Assembly (NCBI GenBank): GCA_019925105.1
Contig: JAHGAU010000035.1
Location: 310,001 to 374,000 of the forward strand
DNA length: 64,000 nucleotides
Direction of reading: 5' to 3'
Source of the DNA: Niebla homalea
Taxonomy: Eukaryota; Ascomycota; Lecanoromycetes; Lecanorales; Ramalinaceae
Shown: piece after piece, positions 43,019-55,422 of the stretch
Position numbering within the stretch: the stretch's first letter is position 1
Layout: each line of letters opens with the position of its first letter
The notes under the pieces: generated by a model
What the model saw: only the letters and a program-made list of their open reading frames with translations
Database searches by the model: none
What the model was told of the DNA's origin: nothing
Made by a program: the position numbers and the translations under genes

Positions 43019-46000
43019 GAAATTCTGCTGGCTTCATTCAATTGGGCACAGGCTGTTTTGGCATTTATATCAACAAAAGCTCTAAGGGAAGTTCGCCGAT
43101 CTACACAGTGACTGCTAAGATATCTGGCATATAGAGTCGAGGTGAAGCCAGATATCGCGAATCTGTGCTTTATACAAGTTAGAAGATGCCAAACTCGCAA
43201 CAAATTTTAGCATCATGTACCTTGACACTCGCTCCATTGCAGGGCAACTGGTGGCTGAATATTGATATTCACCGCTCTTTTGATCGGCAAAGCTGCGAGA
43301 ATACAGCCATCTTCGCAAGGTCACTGGCAGAGATCGGTCGACGGAGACCAACTCCACGCTATACAGCCAGTATCACATCTCATCTTGCAATCCCGACGGC
43401 ATACTATGTCATCAGACGGGGCTAGACAGATCCACGACCTGGTAACGTGAGCATGAGAACAGAGCTGGCTCGTGCTTCAACCAATGCTTGATTGTTTGAC
43501 GAGGGAGAATGCTTGGCATAATCCAAAACGGGCCATGTATCGACAACATGGCGGTCAAAGAGAGCCATTTGCTTAGGGACTGTGGTATCACCCTCTAGGG
43601 TCCAGAGACAACAGACTGCTCGACGGATACCGCACACCTCCTTCGCGCAAAACTGCGTCATGACAGCTCGTATGGTTCGGTCTTTGGCATACATACGACA
43701 TCATTCGCGTCGCGCCACATACTGCATGAAGTATGGCTGTCATGATGTTCGATCCATAGGGATTGTCAGAATATATGCACGCGTATCTTCGCTCGTCTTC
43801 GGCTATCTTCAGATTTAGACTGATTGGCCGTTGAAGAAATGGTTGGCGAAGCGCCTTTGTCGTCTCGTCTCATTAACCCGCTAGTGAAATTGATCTGGGG
43901 ATGGCCACCTCCAGATGCTCACCTGACCTGTGTACCGTTCCGTAGAAGGTGCCCGACTAGCTCGCAATAGCTTCTAGCCCACATGGCAGACTTTCGTTTT
44001 TCCAATGGCCATTGAAAGATTCAGGGAATTGAACGTTCGCTAAGGGAGACCGAAAGACTTCTAGAAGGGGTCATTGTGACCAAGCTTACTTGTTCGAAAA
44101 GCTTTGAGTGACTGACGTATTCGGCAAAAGTGAGTTGCATTATACCGTTCCGACGTCATAATGCAGACGAGCGTCCACAGCATTGTGTGCAGAACCCTTG
44201 AGACGCTGTCAAGAGCCTGGGCCAATAGTGACAGAGGTAGACGACAAGCTTAGCTTCAGCTGGTATAAATGGCACATCTGGCTTTTACCTCTGGGCAGCG
44301 GAGTAGGATCATGCTTGACCAAAAAACCACTTTGTAGAAGATGAGCATCTTAAGTAGACGTTGCTATCCTGATAGCTCTCCCTACCCAGAGTACTAGGTG
44401 CAAAAAATGTGACAGAGAGTAGGAAAAGTCGACCAGCGTATCGCGGACTGCCCAATGCATACACAACGAATAGTCTTACCCTTTGTCATACAGAACCCTT
44501 GAGGGGAAGCATTTTACAATAAAAAAACATGCAGTCGTTGAATACTTAGAGTACTGATGTGCACTGTCGGATGAACCGTTGGTTGTGCTATTGTTCAGGG
44601 GCCGGCGGAAGTTGGGTCTATGGAATCTAGCCCCAGGTGGAGTTGCTGATAAAGGCGCCACTTCGACGGACAGCAATGCACCACGCCCCTTCCATATGGC
44701 CATTGAGAGGATGTCGGACGATGATCCCGGTCGTAATGATTGATGATTTGCTCGATCGTGAGTGCGTAGATTATGCCCAAATGCAGCTGATCGTTCTCGT
44801 ATCACCTGTTGGCGCTCGTGTTAACACGTACCACCATCAAGAAAGGAAGATCTCTACGCACATCACATTTAAGTCGGATGCTTTGATCGAGGCATGACCC
44901 TTATATTTCCCAGGATCGGAAACCAGTACCGGTGTTGCAACTGTCGAACCTCGTCGCTCATATAGCTAACACAGAAAGGAACTGGGACGCGCGTTGTCCT
45001 GCAAGCACCAGCCTCAGCCTCAGTGTACTTGTCGATCTGATTGTGAGCCTGCAGCCCCTCTGATCGATACGGCCTTTGGGAAACAGCAGTCAGTTGTAGA
45101 CTGATGCAGTCTTCTACTTGTGGGGCTTAGGATCGCGGTGCCCTCGTTCTTCCCTTTTCAGCCAACAGGATGCCTCACTGCTGCTCGAACCATTGGATGG
45201 ACAAGCGCAAAGAGCAAGAGACGGAATACATGCCACATGAACGGCGCAAGAGGCATTCAGAATCTATACGCCAAGGGAATCGACATCCAGACTGAAGCTA
45301 TGGAACAGGATACAGGACTGGTGCTGGCAATTCAGAGACATGTCGTCTCCAGCGGCCCTTCCAATTGGAAGTGCACCGACTGTCAACAACGATCATGACG
45401 GTATACTTGAGACTAGATTCTTCTAGTCAATGAAGCATCAGAGGGATCGCACCCATTGTCGTCTGGAATTGATGCTACTACAGGGCGAATTTTCGATGGT
45501 CGGATTGAGAAGGTTCCTGTGATTCGCGCAAGATCATTGACTTTGACATGCAAGCCACAATCAGCCTTGTGATCTATTCAATCAGAACCAAGGCGCCGTT
45601 CCAGACCCCCTGGCTCAGAAACCTGATTACTCAGACGGATCTGACCATCAGTAGTATGGTAGTGGATCCATATTGTCGTTTCCGAAGGCACTCATTTCGA
45701 TGTGAAGACTGGCCCTCTGTTCGAACTTGACGAATGAATTGGAAGTTGAGGTTTCGCATCGTGTGCATTATGGCAAGCTGTTCTGCATCATTCTTAGATA
45801 AGCGTGGTCTTTGGAGACTCCTACGCTAAGGTTGACCACAGGCTTTTACCAACAAGCGTACCGGTATCATGGAGGCTGGGACAGATCGATGGAACCGCCA
45901 GCTTAAGGCCATGGACATGCGGCGGAGACGGTCCTGAACTGAGTCGGCTTTCTGGATATAGAACAACTTGTCATGCCGCAAGAGTCAGGGCCTATGAAGG

Positions 46001-46298
46001 ACTTGTTACTATTCAGGTAACGTACAGCATCTCCCTTGGCCTAGAATGGGAAGTGCGACACGCTTATTGGCTTCCAAGACGGGCAGAGCCAGCTATCAGT
46101 ATACTAGTAATCGGAGGCCCGTTGAGATTCCCTTGATGTGCACGGATGTGGTGATAGGAAGACTTCAAGGGGCCGGCAAGAAGGCGCTAGCCCGATTAAG
46201 GGTATCGCACTTTCCATTGATATCATTCCGAATCTAGATAGTTCACAGCAAAACACAAAATATTTGCAAGCCAAGATCCTCACGACGCATTCTAGATA
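43019..46298. other. Gene-poor stretch of about 3.3 kb
   Basis: Many short frames on both strands, none with domain, codon bias or clean splice joins. The longest candidates are at 44476-44805 minus and 45804-46136 plus, neither convincing. It may hold decayed genes. Confidence 0.35.
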
Positions 46299-47750
46299 AT
46301 GCAAGCCAATAAGTCAGTCCATAAGCTCGTGCTGGATTCTGGTGCCATCCTGAGGAATGAGCCACCCGTAGATACCCTTCTCGCTCGTTCCGAAAAGTTA
46401 TATACCGTTCCATCTGTATTGTCCGAAATCAGAGACGCAGGCGCTAGAGCACGACTCGAGAATCTAATCAAGCCATTCCTAGAGGTACAGAAACCTAGCT
46501 CTCAGAGTTTACAGGCTGTTGTAGATTTTGCAAAAAAATCTGGTGATTTTTCAGGGTTATCGAGGACGGACCTGGAAATTCTCGCTCTTACCTATGAGCT
46601 TGATGTTCGACTCACTGGCGCCAAAAATCATCTTCGCCAGCTTCCGGGTCAAAGACTATCGACCAGTAATGTTCAGCCTCAGGAACGTAACCCTGAATCG
46701 ACTTCCATATCAAGCCGGGCCAAACAAAGGTCTGAAAATGTGACAACGAAAGCAGCGGATTCGGCGTCAGCTGCCGATCAGTCTCCCGATCAGCCGCCTT
46801 TGACCTTCCAAATCGATCGAAAATCACCAACTCAGGAAGTCAGTGATCGTCCTGTTGACGCCTTTCGTGTAACACCTGTTAATCAGGATCAAACGTCGTC
46901 CCTACCGGCCAAAAACAAAGAGGACACTAAATCAACTGATGACGAGGTCAAATACCTAGCGAACGAGCTCGAAGATGTCCACATAGCGTTTCCATCGGAT
47001 TCGCCGCCATCAAAGCAAGAAACCACTACTGAACAAATCCCACGGTCAAGTATTCGTAGTCCTACTGAGTCACTGCAACCGAAAGACAACGACTCTGAAC
47101 AAGAGGACGAAGAAGGCTGGATCACGCCATCTAATCTGCGTAAGCACCAGATGAAAGGCACCAACGGCTCCAAAGCTCTAGAAGCCGAGCCGTTTCAGAT
47201 TGGTGTTGCTTGTCTAACGACCGACTACGCAATGCAAAACGTACTTCTACAGATTGGTCTCAGCCTAGTCTCTTCATCCCTTCAACGCATTCGAAACATA
47301 AGAACATACATTCTACGATGTCATGCTTGCTTTCAACAGGTCAAAGACACATCCAAGCAATTCTGCCCACGATGTGGTGGAGCAACGCTAACGCGAGTAT
47401 CATGCTCTACGGACGCAAAAGGCGTCTTCCGCATTCATCTCAAGAAGAACATGCAATGGAATCATAGGGGAGATCGGTACAGTATACCAAAGCCAATTCC
47501 GGGATCTGCAAATGGCAAGGTGAAGCAAGGCAAGGGGGGTGGGAAAGGAGGCTGGGGACAAGACCTTATCCTTACAGAAGATCAGAAGGAGTATCAAAGA
47601 GCGGTCAATAGTAGTGGCAGCAGGATGAAGGCGAAGGATCTGATGGATGAGGATTACCTGCCAAGTATTTTGACTGGTGATAGGAGTAGACCCGGAGGAA
47701 GGCCGAAGGTGGGTGCAGGGCGAAACGTAAATTCAAAGAAGAGGATATGA
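46299..47750 (+). CDS. NOB1: 20S pre-rRNA D-site endonuclease NOB1
   Basis: PIN-domain nuclease that makes the final cut at the 3' end of 18S rRNA in the pre-40S particle. Single exon, 483 residues. The PIN start is VHKLVLDSGAILRNEPPVD with Asp13, then VPSVLSEIRDAGARARLE and LSRTDLEILALTYELDV, which carry the metal-binding acids. A long disordered linker follows (about 110-270). The Zn ribbon is CHACFQQVKDTSKQFCPRCG with four Cys, then the family block MQWNHRGDRYSIPKPIPG, and the Gly-rich and basic tail (RPGGRPKVGAGRN). All expected domains are intact. Confidence 0.95.
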   Translation: MQANKSVHKLVLDSGAILRNEPPVDTLLARSEKLYTVPSVLSEIRDAGARARLENLIKPFLEVQKPSSQSLQAVVDFAKKSGDFSGLSRTDLEILALTYELDVRLTGAKNHLRQLPGQRLSTSNVQPQERNPESTSISSRAKQRSENVTTKAADSASAADQSPDQPPLTFQIDRKSPTQEVSDRPVDAFRVTPVNQDQTSSLPAKNKEDTKSTDDEVKYLANELEDVHIAFPSDSPPSKQETTTEQIPRSSIRSPTESLQPKDNDSEQEDEEGWITPSNLRKHQMKGTNGSKALEAEPFQIGVACLTTDYAMQNVLLQIGLSLVSSSLQRIRNIRTYILRCHACFQQVKDTSKQFCPRCGGATLTRVSCSTDAKGVFRIHLKKNMQWNHRGDRYSIPKPIPGSANGKVKQGKGGGKGGWGQDLILTEDQKEYQRAVNSSGSRMKAKDLMDEDYLPSILTGDRSRPGGRPKVGAGRNVNSKKRI

Positions 47751-48005
47751 TCAGGGCTGTCTACATGACCAACACCAATGTATCCTCAAGATCCAGCGGC
47801 CCTAGATACCAAGACGACCTGGCAAATTGGGTATCACAATATCAATGCGCCTTTCATGAACAAACATTCCTGCCAACCAAATCCTTTTTCGGGCTCTACA
47901 GCCCGCTGATCTGTAAATTAAGCTTGATCCTGAGCTCTCGAAAACATCACATGCCGAGTGCCTTCCTGGTTTCTGGAGAGCCATTAGCGTCCATGACGGC
48001 TTGAC

Positions 48006-48385
48006 TCAGCTGCAACACTCACCGTCGTGCATCAAAAGCAGCTGCCATCTCTTCTTCAGCGTGACACGTTGTCTGTTCAGTTTCGTAGAAATTAGCTTGT
48101 AAGTCCTGTCACTGGCCCTGAATTCCACCTCCTTGATCTCCCGTTCGAGGACCCACTGGCCGTTTCTATTCCGGCATCCTCATCTCTTCAAGCAGGGAGA
48201 TCGCGGTGCCTCACTTGAGCTCCGCCCTTCAAAGGGAAAAACTCGAAGGGTACATACTTCGACCACTTATCGTCAGGCGAAAACCTTGCAGGATGCGCGG
48301 ACTTGGTGACTTCATTATCCCGGTTGATTTTTTTCAGTGTGTAGACCCTTTTGCCTGTGGCGTCGAAGGTGTACATGAGATGCAT
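48006..48385 (-). CDS. NOP10: H/ACA ribonucleoprotein subunit NOP10
   Basis: Small core protein of box H/ACA RNPs that guide rRNA pseudouridylation, in the nucleolus. Exon 1 48385-48258 encodes [19 protein letters not shown] then [17 protein letters not shown]; exon 2 starts at 48072 after a 185-nt intron (gtatgt donor, aacag acceptor) with [16 protein letters not shown]. Beyond that it either reads through to a TGA at 48006 (tail GECCS) or uses a gtgagt donor at 48022 to a later exon around 47965 (tail ETRKALGM). Both extend beyond the usual family end. It converges on NOB1. Confidence 0.9.
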
Positions 48386-48880
48386 GGCGTCTAGAAGCGC
48401 AGTCTATTAGCAGAGTTGACGTCTCGACTCTAAGACTGCTGATGCCTCACCTGGAAGAATATGTATCGAAAAAGAATGCCAAGTTGTATGTGGGAAAATA
48501 AGCAGAAGTTCGAGGATCAAATCGCAAAGCTTTCGATTTGGGTTAGGGTAGGGCTAAAGAAACAACCAATAAGAGTTAGACAAAGCGGCGACCGAGAACA
48601 GAATACTGAAGGCTCAATCTATCAGTCGCCATGAGGTCATGTGCCTCATCCAACCGATCGATGCCGAATCAGACCAGGCTGCTGTAACTTGGTCCAGGCT
48701 CGTGGCTCTCAGCCTTGCATTGACAGTAATACAGGCGCGCGCTCAGCCTTGGAAGGCTTCGAGCGAGATTTCTGATAAGGCCCGCCTCGGCCGTGTCTTT
48801 GTTCCACCTGTATACAACATGAATCTACGCAATCGTTTTATTTTCCCCATATTAGTTGCTGAGCGCTGCTGCTCCACTGC
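48386..48880. other. Intergenic, upstream of NOP10 and membrane-protein pseudogene
   Basis: No supported gene; holds the NOP10 promoter on the minus side. A plus-strand frame at 48639-48911 is open but unconvincing. Confidence 0.35.
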
Positions 48881-50564
48881 TCATCTTTATCGGGGACTTG
48901 GAATGTTTTGATAAGCCTCGTCGAGCTTGCTTTCCTGTTCACCGCCATATGTATCACCTTTGCTCATCTCTTCGAGGTTGTGACCCGTTGGTACAATATC
49001 TATGTTCATTCTACCCAATTGAAGAGCGACGGCTCTCAATTGGCACCATCCAACAACGATGACAAATTGGTTTCACGCTACGCATGGCGGGAACACACTC
49101 TCGTCATAAGTGTCTTGACGCTGCTCCCACTCTCTCAGCTTTACAGTCATTATGACTATGTTTGCAAAAGATCTTTTAACCCCACTGCCAATGAAAATAT
49201 GAACGAGATTACATGGAGCTGCGTTGGTTATAATGAAGCTCAACCTTAGGATGTATCGATCAGTTTGATCATGGTAGCGTTGCGGCACTATTATGCAGGA
49301 TCGCATTTCTGAGCGTCACCCAGGCGCCGCAGCTTCATGTGAAAAACAGCTTCGTACGTCACAAATTCTTCAAGCTCTAGACTGGGAGCGCTCAACTAAT
49401 GATGGGTCGCAAAAATCGCTGAGATGGAACGTCGTTCTGGCGGCTTTGGGTACTTTTATCTGGCTGAACACCCTTACTAATTATCTCATCAGCACGCGGT
49501 TCTATGAGATCTTGATTAATCCTCTGGAGGATCTCTGAGGCGAGACCATCGGAATATTGGTTGCGCTAAATTGTTTTAAACTCACTTTGACGCTGCAGCA
49601 GAGATCAAACAGGCGCTGGATTTGGGCAATCTGGGCATCCTGGAGGGATACGCTGAAGAAGAAGCGTGCACAAAGAGCTTTTTCCACCGAAGTGGACACT
49701 CCGCAATTAACCTATGTTGACGGATCAAAGATCAGCGCTGATCCAGTAGACACGGGGACCTTATCTCAGGAAAGCAATGCACATACTGCAGCAGGAAAAG
49801 AAACATTACAACGCAGCAAGGAAACCATACCATATCTCCGTCACTTTCTGAAGAAGGGCCACCGAAATAGCTCGCACGAAGACAATCTATCCTCAACAGA
49901 GGCCAGCCCGATAAATGTTCTGATAGCTCCAAAGCCTGAATCCCTCTACCTTTTACTTTGCATACCACAATACAAATATGCAACAAAGGTAGTACCCATG
50001 GATGTGAGAGCACTGACATCGGACCAGGAACTCTTCGCCGGCTTGAGGACGCACTACACTACAATGAGGGGTCAACTACGAATGCTCTTGTCGCTGAAGA
50101 GGGTAACGAGCATTGACTTTGTCCAATTTCAGGCGTAGAGAAGCGAGTTGGCGGATGTCAAAAGGGAGAACGATATCTCTCCAGAAACTAGGGCAGATGA
50201 GTATCGGTATCTACCAATGCTAGCTGATGTCATACTGGCTGTCGGCAAGAATCACATGATGCACTTATACGATCATGCAGAAGACCTCAGAATATGCTTG
50301 GACAGGACCTTGAAAACGCTGACAGAACGACTTGCGATCTGTCCTAACCGAGGAACCGGTGTCCGCTGGGGCGTGCAATTTTCAGAGGGTGTCAGTTGGC
50401 TGTTGCTGTACATTCTGGGGCTTTTAGGCCTAAGCTTGGACATCGTGTTTGGGGTACTCTGGGCAAAACTCAAGGACGACGTGCAAGGTGGGTTAAGAAT
50501 GGCGGCCTACATAATGCTTGGCTTCACGTTCACGGTCGGCATCATCCAAGCGGCCTTCGAATAG
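48881..50564 (+). pseudogene. Decayed multi-span membrane protein gene
   Basis: Pieces of one plus-strand gene are visible: TWNVLISLVELAFLFTAICI and HTLVISVLTLLPLSQLYSHY (to about 49249), an intron to about 49298, then WNVVLAALGTFIWLNTLTNY (to 49535), GETIGILVALNCFKLTLTL (from 49539), and after 50138 ELADVKRENDISPETRADEY, EGVSWLLLYILGLLGLSLDI and RMAAYIMLGFTFTVGIIQA. The frame is interrupted by TGA at 49536-49538 and TAG at 50136-50138; both would be sense codons after one C-to-T reversal (CGA, CAG). About six hydrophobic helices remain. The family looks like an uncharacterised fungal membrane-protein group; no function known. Confidence 0.6.
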
Positions 50565-50787
50565 AAGTAACAGGCGGTACTGGGCAAGGCGAGCCATGTT
50601 ATATTGGAACGAGACGGCCTTATAATTCGAACAATTGACGGAGATGTGTACATACCGTGGTTTCGTTATTGGTAGCAGATTTGGCTCGCACGATGTATTA
50701 AATTGGTCTTCTCGTTCATGTTTATCCATTCCGATTATTGGAATTCCCGTCCTTCGTCAGTCATATCTCTGCAGAGCCTCGCGACCT

Positions 50788-51505
50788 TCATGGCTTCTCG
50801 TAGATCCAGTCGAAGTTGGCTGGCTTGTACGACAATAGTTCTTCCTTCTTGAACCAGAGATCAATCTCCTTCTTGGCGCTCTCGACAGCATCGGAGCCAT
50901 GGCAAACATTACGGCCGACATCCTAAAGCATGTCAGCTATGAGACCCGTATGGGCGGGGGTAAACTGTCATACAATAGCAAAGTCACCACGGATGGTACC
51001 TGGCGCAGATGCCATTGGATTGGTGGCACCGAGCAAAGCTGGAACCGCGATCAGCCAAGTCCCACAACTCCATGAACACATGGTCAGACACGACTTACTT
51101 CGTCCAGTCTTCACCGCCTCTCTGCCCTCCCACACCATGGCGCAGATGGGGCCGCTGAGCATGTCTGTCCTCAATATCAGCACCTTTGGTCCCATGGTGT
51201 TCGCCAAGTATTGAGCTTCTTCTCACAAGTAACAAGCCCCTTGTAGAATGGCTTGTCTGCCAGATCCTCGTAATGCTTCTCCAAATGCTCCTTCGACGGG
51301 GACACCAGCTTCATGGCCACAAGCTTGTACCCTCGCTGCTCGAATCTCGTGATGATGGGACCAACGAGACCACGCTGGACGCCATCAGGCTTGATAGCAA
51401 TGAAGCTGTACCCAATCTTATCAGCTTTACACCTTTTTGGGGGATCTCGCTTGTGTTTTGTGTGGTGGTTGGGGGGGGAAAGCTGTACGTTTGTTCGGAG
51501 CTCAT
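50788..51505 (-). CDS. NDK1: Nucleoside diphosphate kinase
   Basis: Transfers the gamma phosphate from ATP to other nucleoside diphosphates through a phospho-His. Five exons: 51505-51489, 51405-51227, 51164-51099, 51038-50974 and 50922-50788, all GT-AG and in frame (153 residues, the normal length). Blocks: MSSEQT then [60 protein letters not shown] and [20 protein letters not shown]; the active-site His is in NVCHGSD. An upstream in-frame ATG at 51643 would add 46 charged residues; the start at 51505 fits the family. It is divergent from glucosidase II alpha, with about 390 bases between starts. Confidence 0.95.
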
Positions 51506-51895
51506 ATTGGGTCCTTCTTCCTCCTTTTCCTTCTCGAGCTTGGACTGATTGGCTTGACGGAGGTAGTGCTGCGTTTTAAGGCTCAAGTGCTTAAATACGG
51601 GCGGATCTTGATCTGGCGTTTGTGTGGGATTTGAATCAGCCATTTTTGGGTCGAAAGTTAGTGGGATCCCTTATCCTGGCGCGGCTGGCGGGGCAGCTTC
51701 GTTGTTTCAAAGGGTTCGGCCCGGAGGAGGCGGCTCCGCGCGCTAAAGCGACCTGAAACTGCCTCAGGGCTTTTGTATGGGAATACCGTTGGCAGTTTTA
51801 TCCTACATTATTCCTAGGCTCGAGGTTGCACTCTTGGAGCACCTCCCGCATCATACGAGGCTGTCCATGATAGCTCTATTGATGGGTCCTTCGTT

Positions 51896-54800
51896 ATGCT
51901 GTCCTCTCTGATCCGGGTGCAATTGCTCCCATGCTTGCTGCTTGCTTCTACCATTTTTGAATCTGCAGGTTTGCATTGATCCCCCAGAAGCTCCAAACAA
52001 GAACATGTAGCACTAAGCACAATGATAGTATGTGTCAAGCACGAAAATTTCAAGACATGTGATCAGTCCGGTTTCTGCAAGCGAAATCGCGCTTTTGCCG
52101 ACCATGTCGTCGCCTCGGGTTCCTCTTGGACCTCACCCTATACCCTACTCCCAAACACTGTCAAAATCCAAAACGGCTATGTCACAGGTACTATATCCAA
52201 ATCGCTTGGAAGTGGACAGCCACCAGTCGATCTCCCTCTGTCAATCCATTTCCAGGAGCCAGGAGTCGCTAGGATCACCATCGATGAAGCCAGAAGGCAG
52301 AAAGGGGACATTGAATTGAGGCATGGTAGTCAAGCAAGGAAAGAGCGCTACAATGAGGTTGACAAATGGGCGCTGATTGGGCAGTCGAAGTCGGACACCG
52401 GCATGAAGGGGGAGTCGACGCAAAAGGAGACAATCGTGTCATACGGCCCTGAGAACAACTACAAAGCCGTCATTCGCCACAATCCCTTCTCCGTGGACTT
52501 TGTACGAGACAATCAAGTACAGGTCAAAGTCAATGGTAATGGTATGATGAACATGGAACATTGGAGGCCGAAGATCGAAAAGGAGAGAAAAGAGGCCGAA
52601 GAGGTGAAGGAAGGTGAAGAGACCAAGGAGGAGACCAAGGAGGAGTCCAAGGAACAGCCCAAGGAAGAGCGCCAGGAAGAGCATGGAGAGGATGAAAGCA
52701 CCTGGTGGGAAGAATCATTTGGGGGAAACACCGACTCCAAGCCCAAGGGTCCCGAAAGCATAGCCATGGACATCACCTTTCCAGAGTACGAGCATGTCTA
52801 CGGCATCCCAGGTCATGCTGGTCCGTTGGCACTCAAGGAAACAAGGTATTCTATTGAAGCAGTGAATGCTTTCGGAGTAAATCTGACATAATACAGGGGT
52901 GCATCGGCCGCGTATGACGACCCATATAGGCTGTACAACAGTGACGTTTTTGAATACGAGATGGACTCGCCAATGACCCTCTATGGCGCAATTCCCTTAA
53001 TGTATGCGCATCGCAAACACTCTTCTGTTGGTGTTTTCTGGATGAATGCAGCCGAGACCTGGATCGACATCGAGAAGCAGAAGCAGCCATCGAACCCCCT
53101 TAGTCTCGGGATTGGGGCAAAGACTGACACCAAGACGCACTGGATATCCGAGAATGGTCTCATAGACCTCTTTGTATTTCTAGGGCCTGAGCCAAAGGAC
53201 ATCATCCAGCAGTACAGCGCTCGTACAGGTAATACACAGCTACCTCAAGAGTTCTCCATCGCGTATCATCAGTGCAGATGGAACTACGTTACTGACGAGG
53301 ACGTCAAAGACGTTGACAAGAAGATGACTCGTCATCATATTCCATACGATGTCATTTGGCTTGACATTGAATATACTGATGGCAAGAAATACTTCACCTG
53401 GGATGAGCACACCTTCCCCGATCCTCTTGGTATGCAGAAGCAATTAGATACCTCGCAGCGCAAATTAGTAGCGATCATTGACCCTCACATCAAGAACGAG
53501 GCCAATTACCCCGTCGTCGAAGCCCTCAAGATCCAAGACCTCGGTGTCCACAACAAAGACAACAACCTCTACGAAGGCTGGTGCTGGCCGGGTTCCTCCT
53601 ACTGGGTCGACTGCTTCAACCCGGCCGCCCGCAAATGGTGGAACTCCCTCTTCACCTACAAATCCTTTAAAGGTACGGCCTCCAACCTCTTCCTCTGGAA
53701 CGACATGAACGAACCCTCCGTCTTCAACGGCCCCGAAACCACCATGCCCAAGGACAACCTCCACCATGGTAATTGGGAACACCGCGACATACACAACCTT
53801 AACGGCCTCACCTTTCACAACGCCTCCTACGAAGCCATGCTGCAACGAGACCACCCTGCAAAACGCCCCTTTGTCCTCACCCGCTCATATTACTCCGGCT
53901 CCCAGCGTGTGGGCGCCATGTGGACCGGCGACAACCAAGCTGTGTGGTCCCACCTGCAAGCGTCGATACCGATGATCCTCTCCATGAACATCGCGGGCTT
54001 CCCCTTTGCCGGCGCCGACGTCGGCGGTTTCTTCGGCAATCCTTCAAAGGAACTCCTCACACGCTGGTACCAAGCCGGAGCCTTTTACCCTTTCTTCCGG
54101 GGCCACGCCCACATCGATACTCGACGCCGCGAACCCTATCTTGCAGGCGAACCCTACACGAAAATCATCACCCAAGCGCTCCGCCTGCGCTACCAGCTGT
54201 TGCCGGCATGGTACACAGCCTTCCATGCGGCCTCCACTTCGGGCTCCCCCATTGTGCGACCCCTCTATTACGTCCACCCCGACGACGAAGCCGGGTTTGA
54301 TCTGGACGACCAATTCTACCTCGCCGACACGGGCCTTCTCATCAAACCCGTCGTTACCGAGGGTGCCACGTCTGTGGATATCTACTTACCCGCTGGTAAC
54401 ACGTATTACGACTATTTCACCTACAAACCATACACGGGCGGCGGTACCGTCACCGTCCCCGCACCACTGGATACCATCCCTGTACTGATGCAAGCGGGAC
54501 ATATCATCCCGCGTAAAGATCGGCCGAGGCGGAGTAGTGGGTTAATGCGCTGGGATCCATATACGCTGCTGATCACGCTGGATGGGGAGGGCAATGCGGA
54601 GGGGACATTGTACGTGGACGATGGAGAGAGCTTCGAGTACCAAGCCGGGGCGTTCATCCACAGGAAGTTCACCTTCCACCCGTCCGGTGGTGAGCTGAAG
54701 AGCACGAGTCTGATGCCGGGGGCGGTCCGCGGGGAGAAGAAGGCGAAGGAGTATGTGAAGAGGATGAGCGGGGTGCGGGTGGAGAAGGTCATCGTTGTCA

Positions 54801-54973
54801 ATGCACCGCAGACGTGGGCCGAGAAGGGGACCGTGGGTATCAATGAGGAAGGTGTCAGAGAGGACAGGACCGCAGAGATGCAATACTTCCAGGGGAAAGA
54901 GGGAGGGGCTGATTGGGCCGTGGTGAAGAATCCGGGCGTGGGCATCGGGAGGGATTGGAGCCTGAAGTTTTGA
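51896..54973 (+). CDS. Glucosidase II alpha subunit (GH31)
   Basis: ER enzyme that trims the two inner glucoses of N-glycans in the calnexin cycle. Exons 51896-51968, 52029-52845 and 52897-54973 (988 residues). Exon 1 encodes a signal peptide (MLSSLIRVQLLPCLLLASTI, cut near 24), then VCVKHENFKTCDQSGFCKRN, typical of the family start. Catalytic region: IWLDIEYTDGKKYFTWDEH, and WNDMNEPSVFNGPE with nucleophile Asp566; MWTGDNQAVWSHLQASIPM and HAHIDTRRREPYL follow. An acidic/Lys insert of about 40 residues (EEVKEGEETKEETKEESKEQ) sits in the N-terminal domain. Without exon 1 the signal peptide would be missed. Confidence 0.95.
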
Positions 54974-55422
54974 GATGTTGATCCAAGAGTGAAGCGGGGG
55001 GAAGGGCAGTGTAAATGTATGTGAAATGGTAGCTCCGGGATTGTATATAGGGGGTGTTGCAAAGCAGCGTGGGTTTTGAATACATGTACGCGTACCTCGT
55101 CGTCGTCTTCTTTGCGAAGCATGTGCCAACGGGCATCTCTTCGAAAATATGATACCCTGCGTGGTGTTGATAATCAGCTTTTATAGTGTGGCCTTCATTC
55201 GACGTCTATGAATTCTCCTCTCTATAGACCTGCCACAAGCAAGGCATTCTAGCCACAGTGCTCTCCAGAGACTTGGTTGGAGCAGCAAAAGCCAAGACAC
55301 GCCTCCCATCTGCCACCTCTGTTCATTCCCCCTCCACGCTATTCATCCGGTCCCATCATATGCGTCTGCAGGTGTAAAAACAAATGGTTCCCATATTCCA
55401 ACAGATCCTCCAGATCAATCAA
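54974..55422. other. Intergenic between convergent genes
   Basis: 3' flanks of glucosidase II alpha and the SUMO protease, which converge. Contains aatcaatcaatcaatca near 55417. No gene supported. Confidence 0.45.

Noticed and set aside
54421..55122. 233-codon minus-strand frame
   Set aside because: Antisense shadow of the glucosidase II alpha 3' end.
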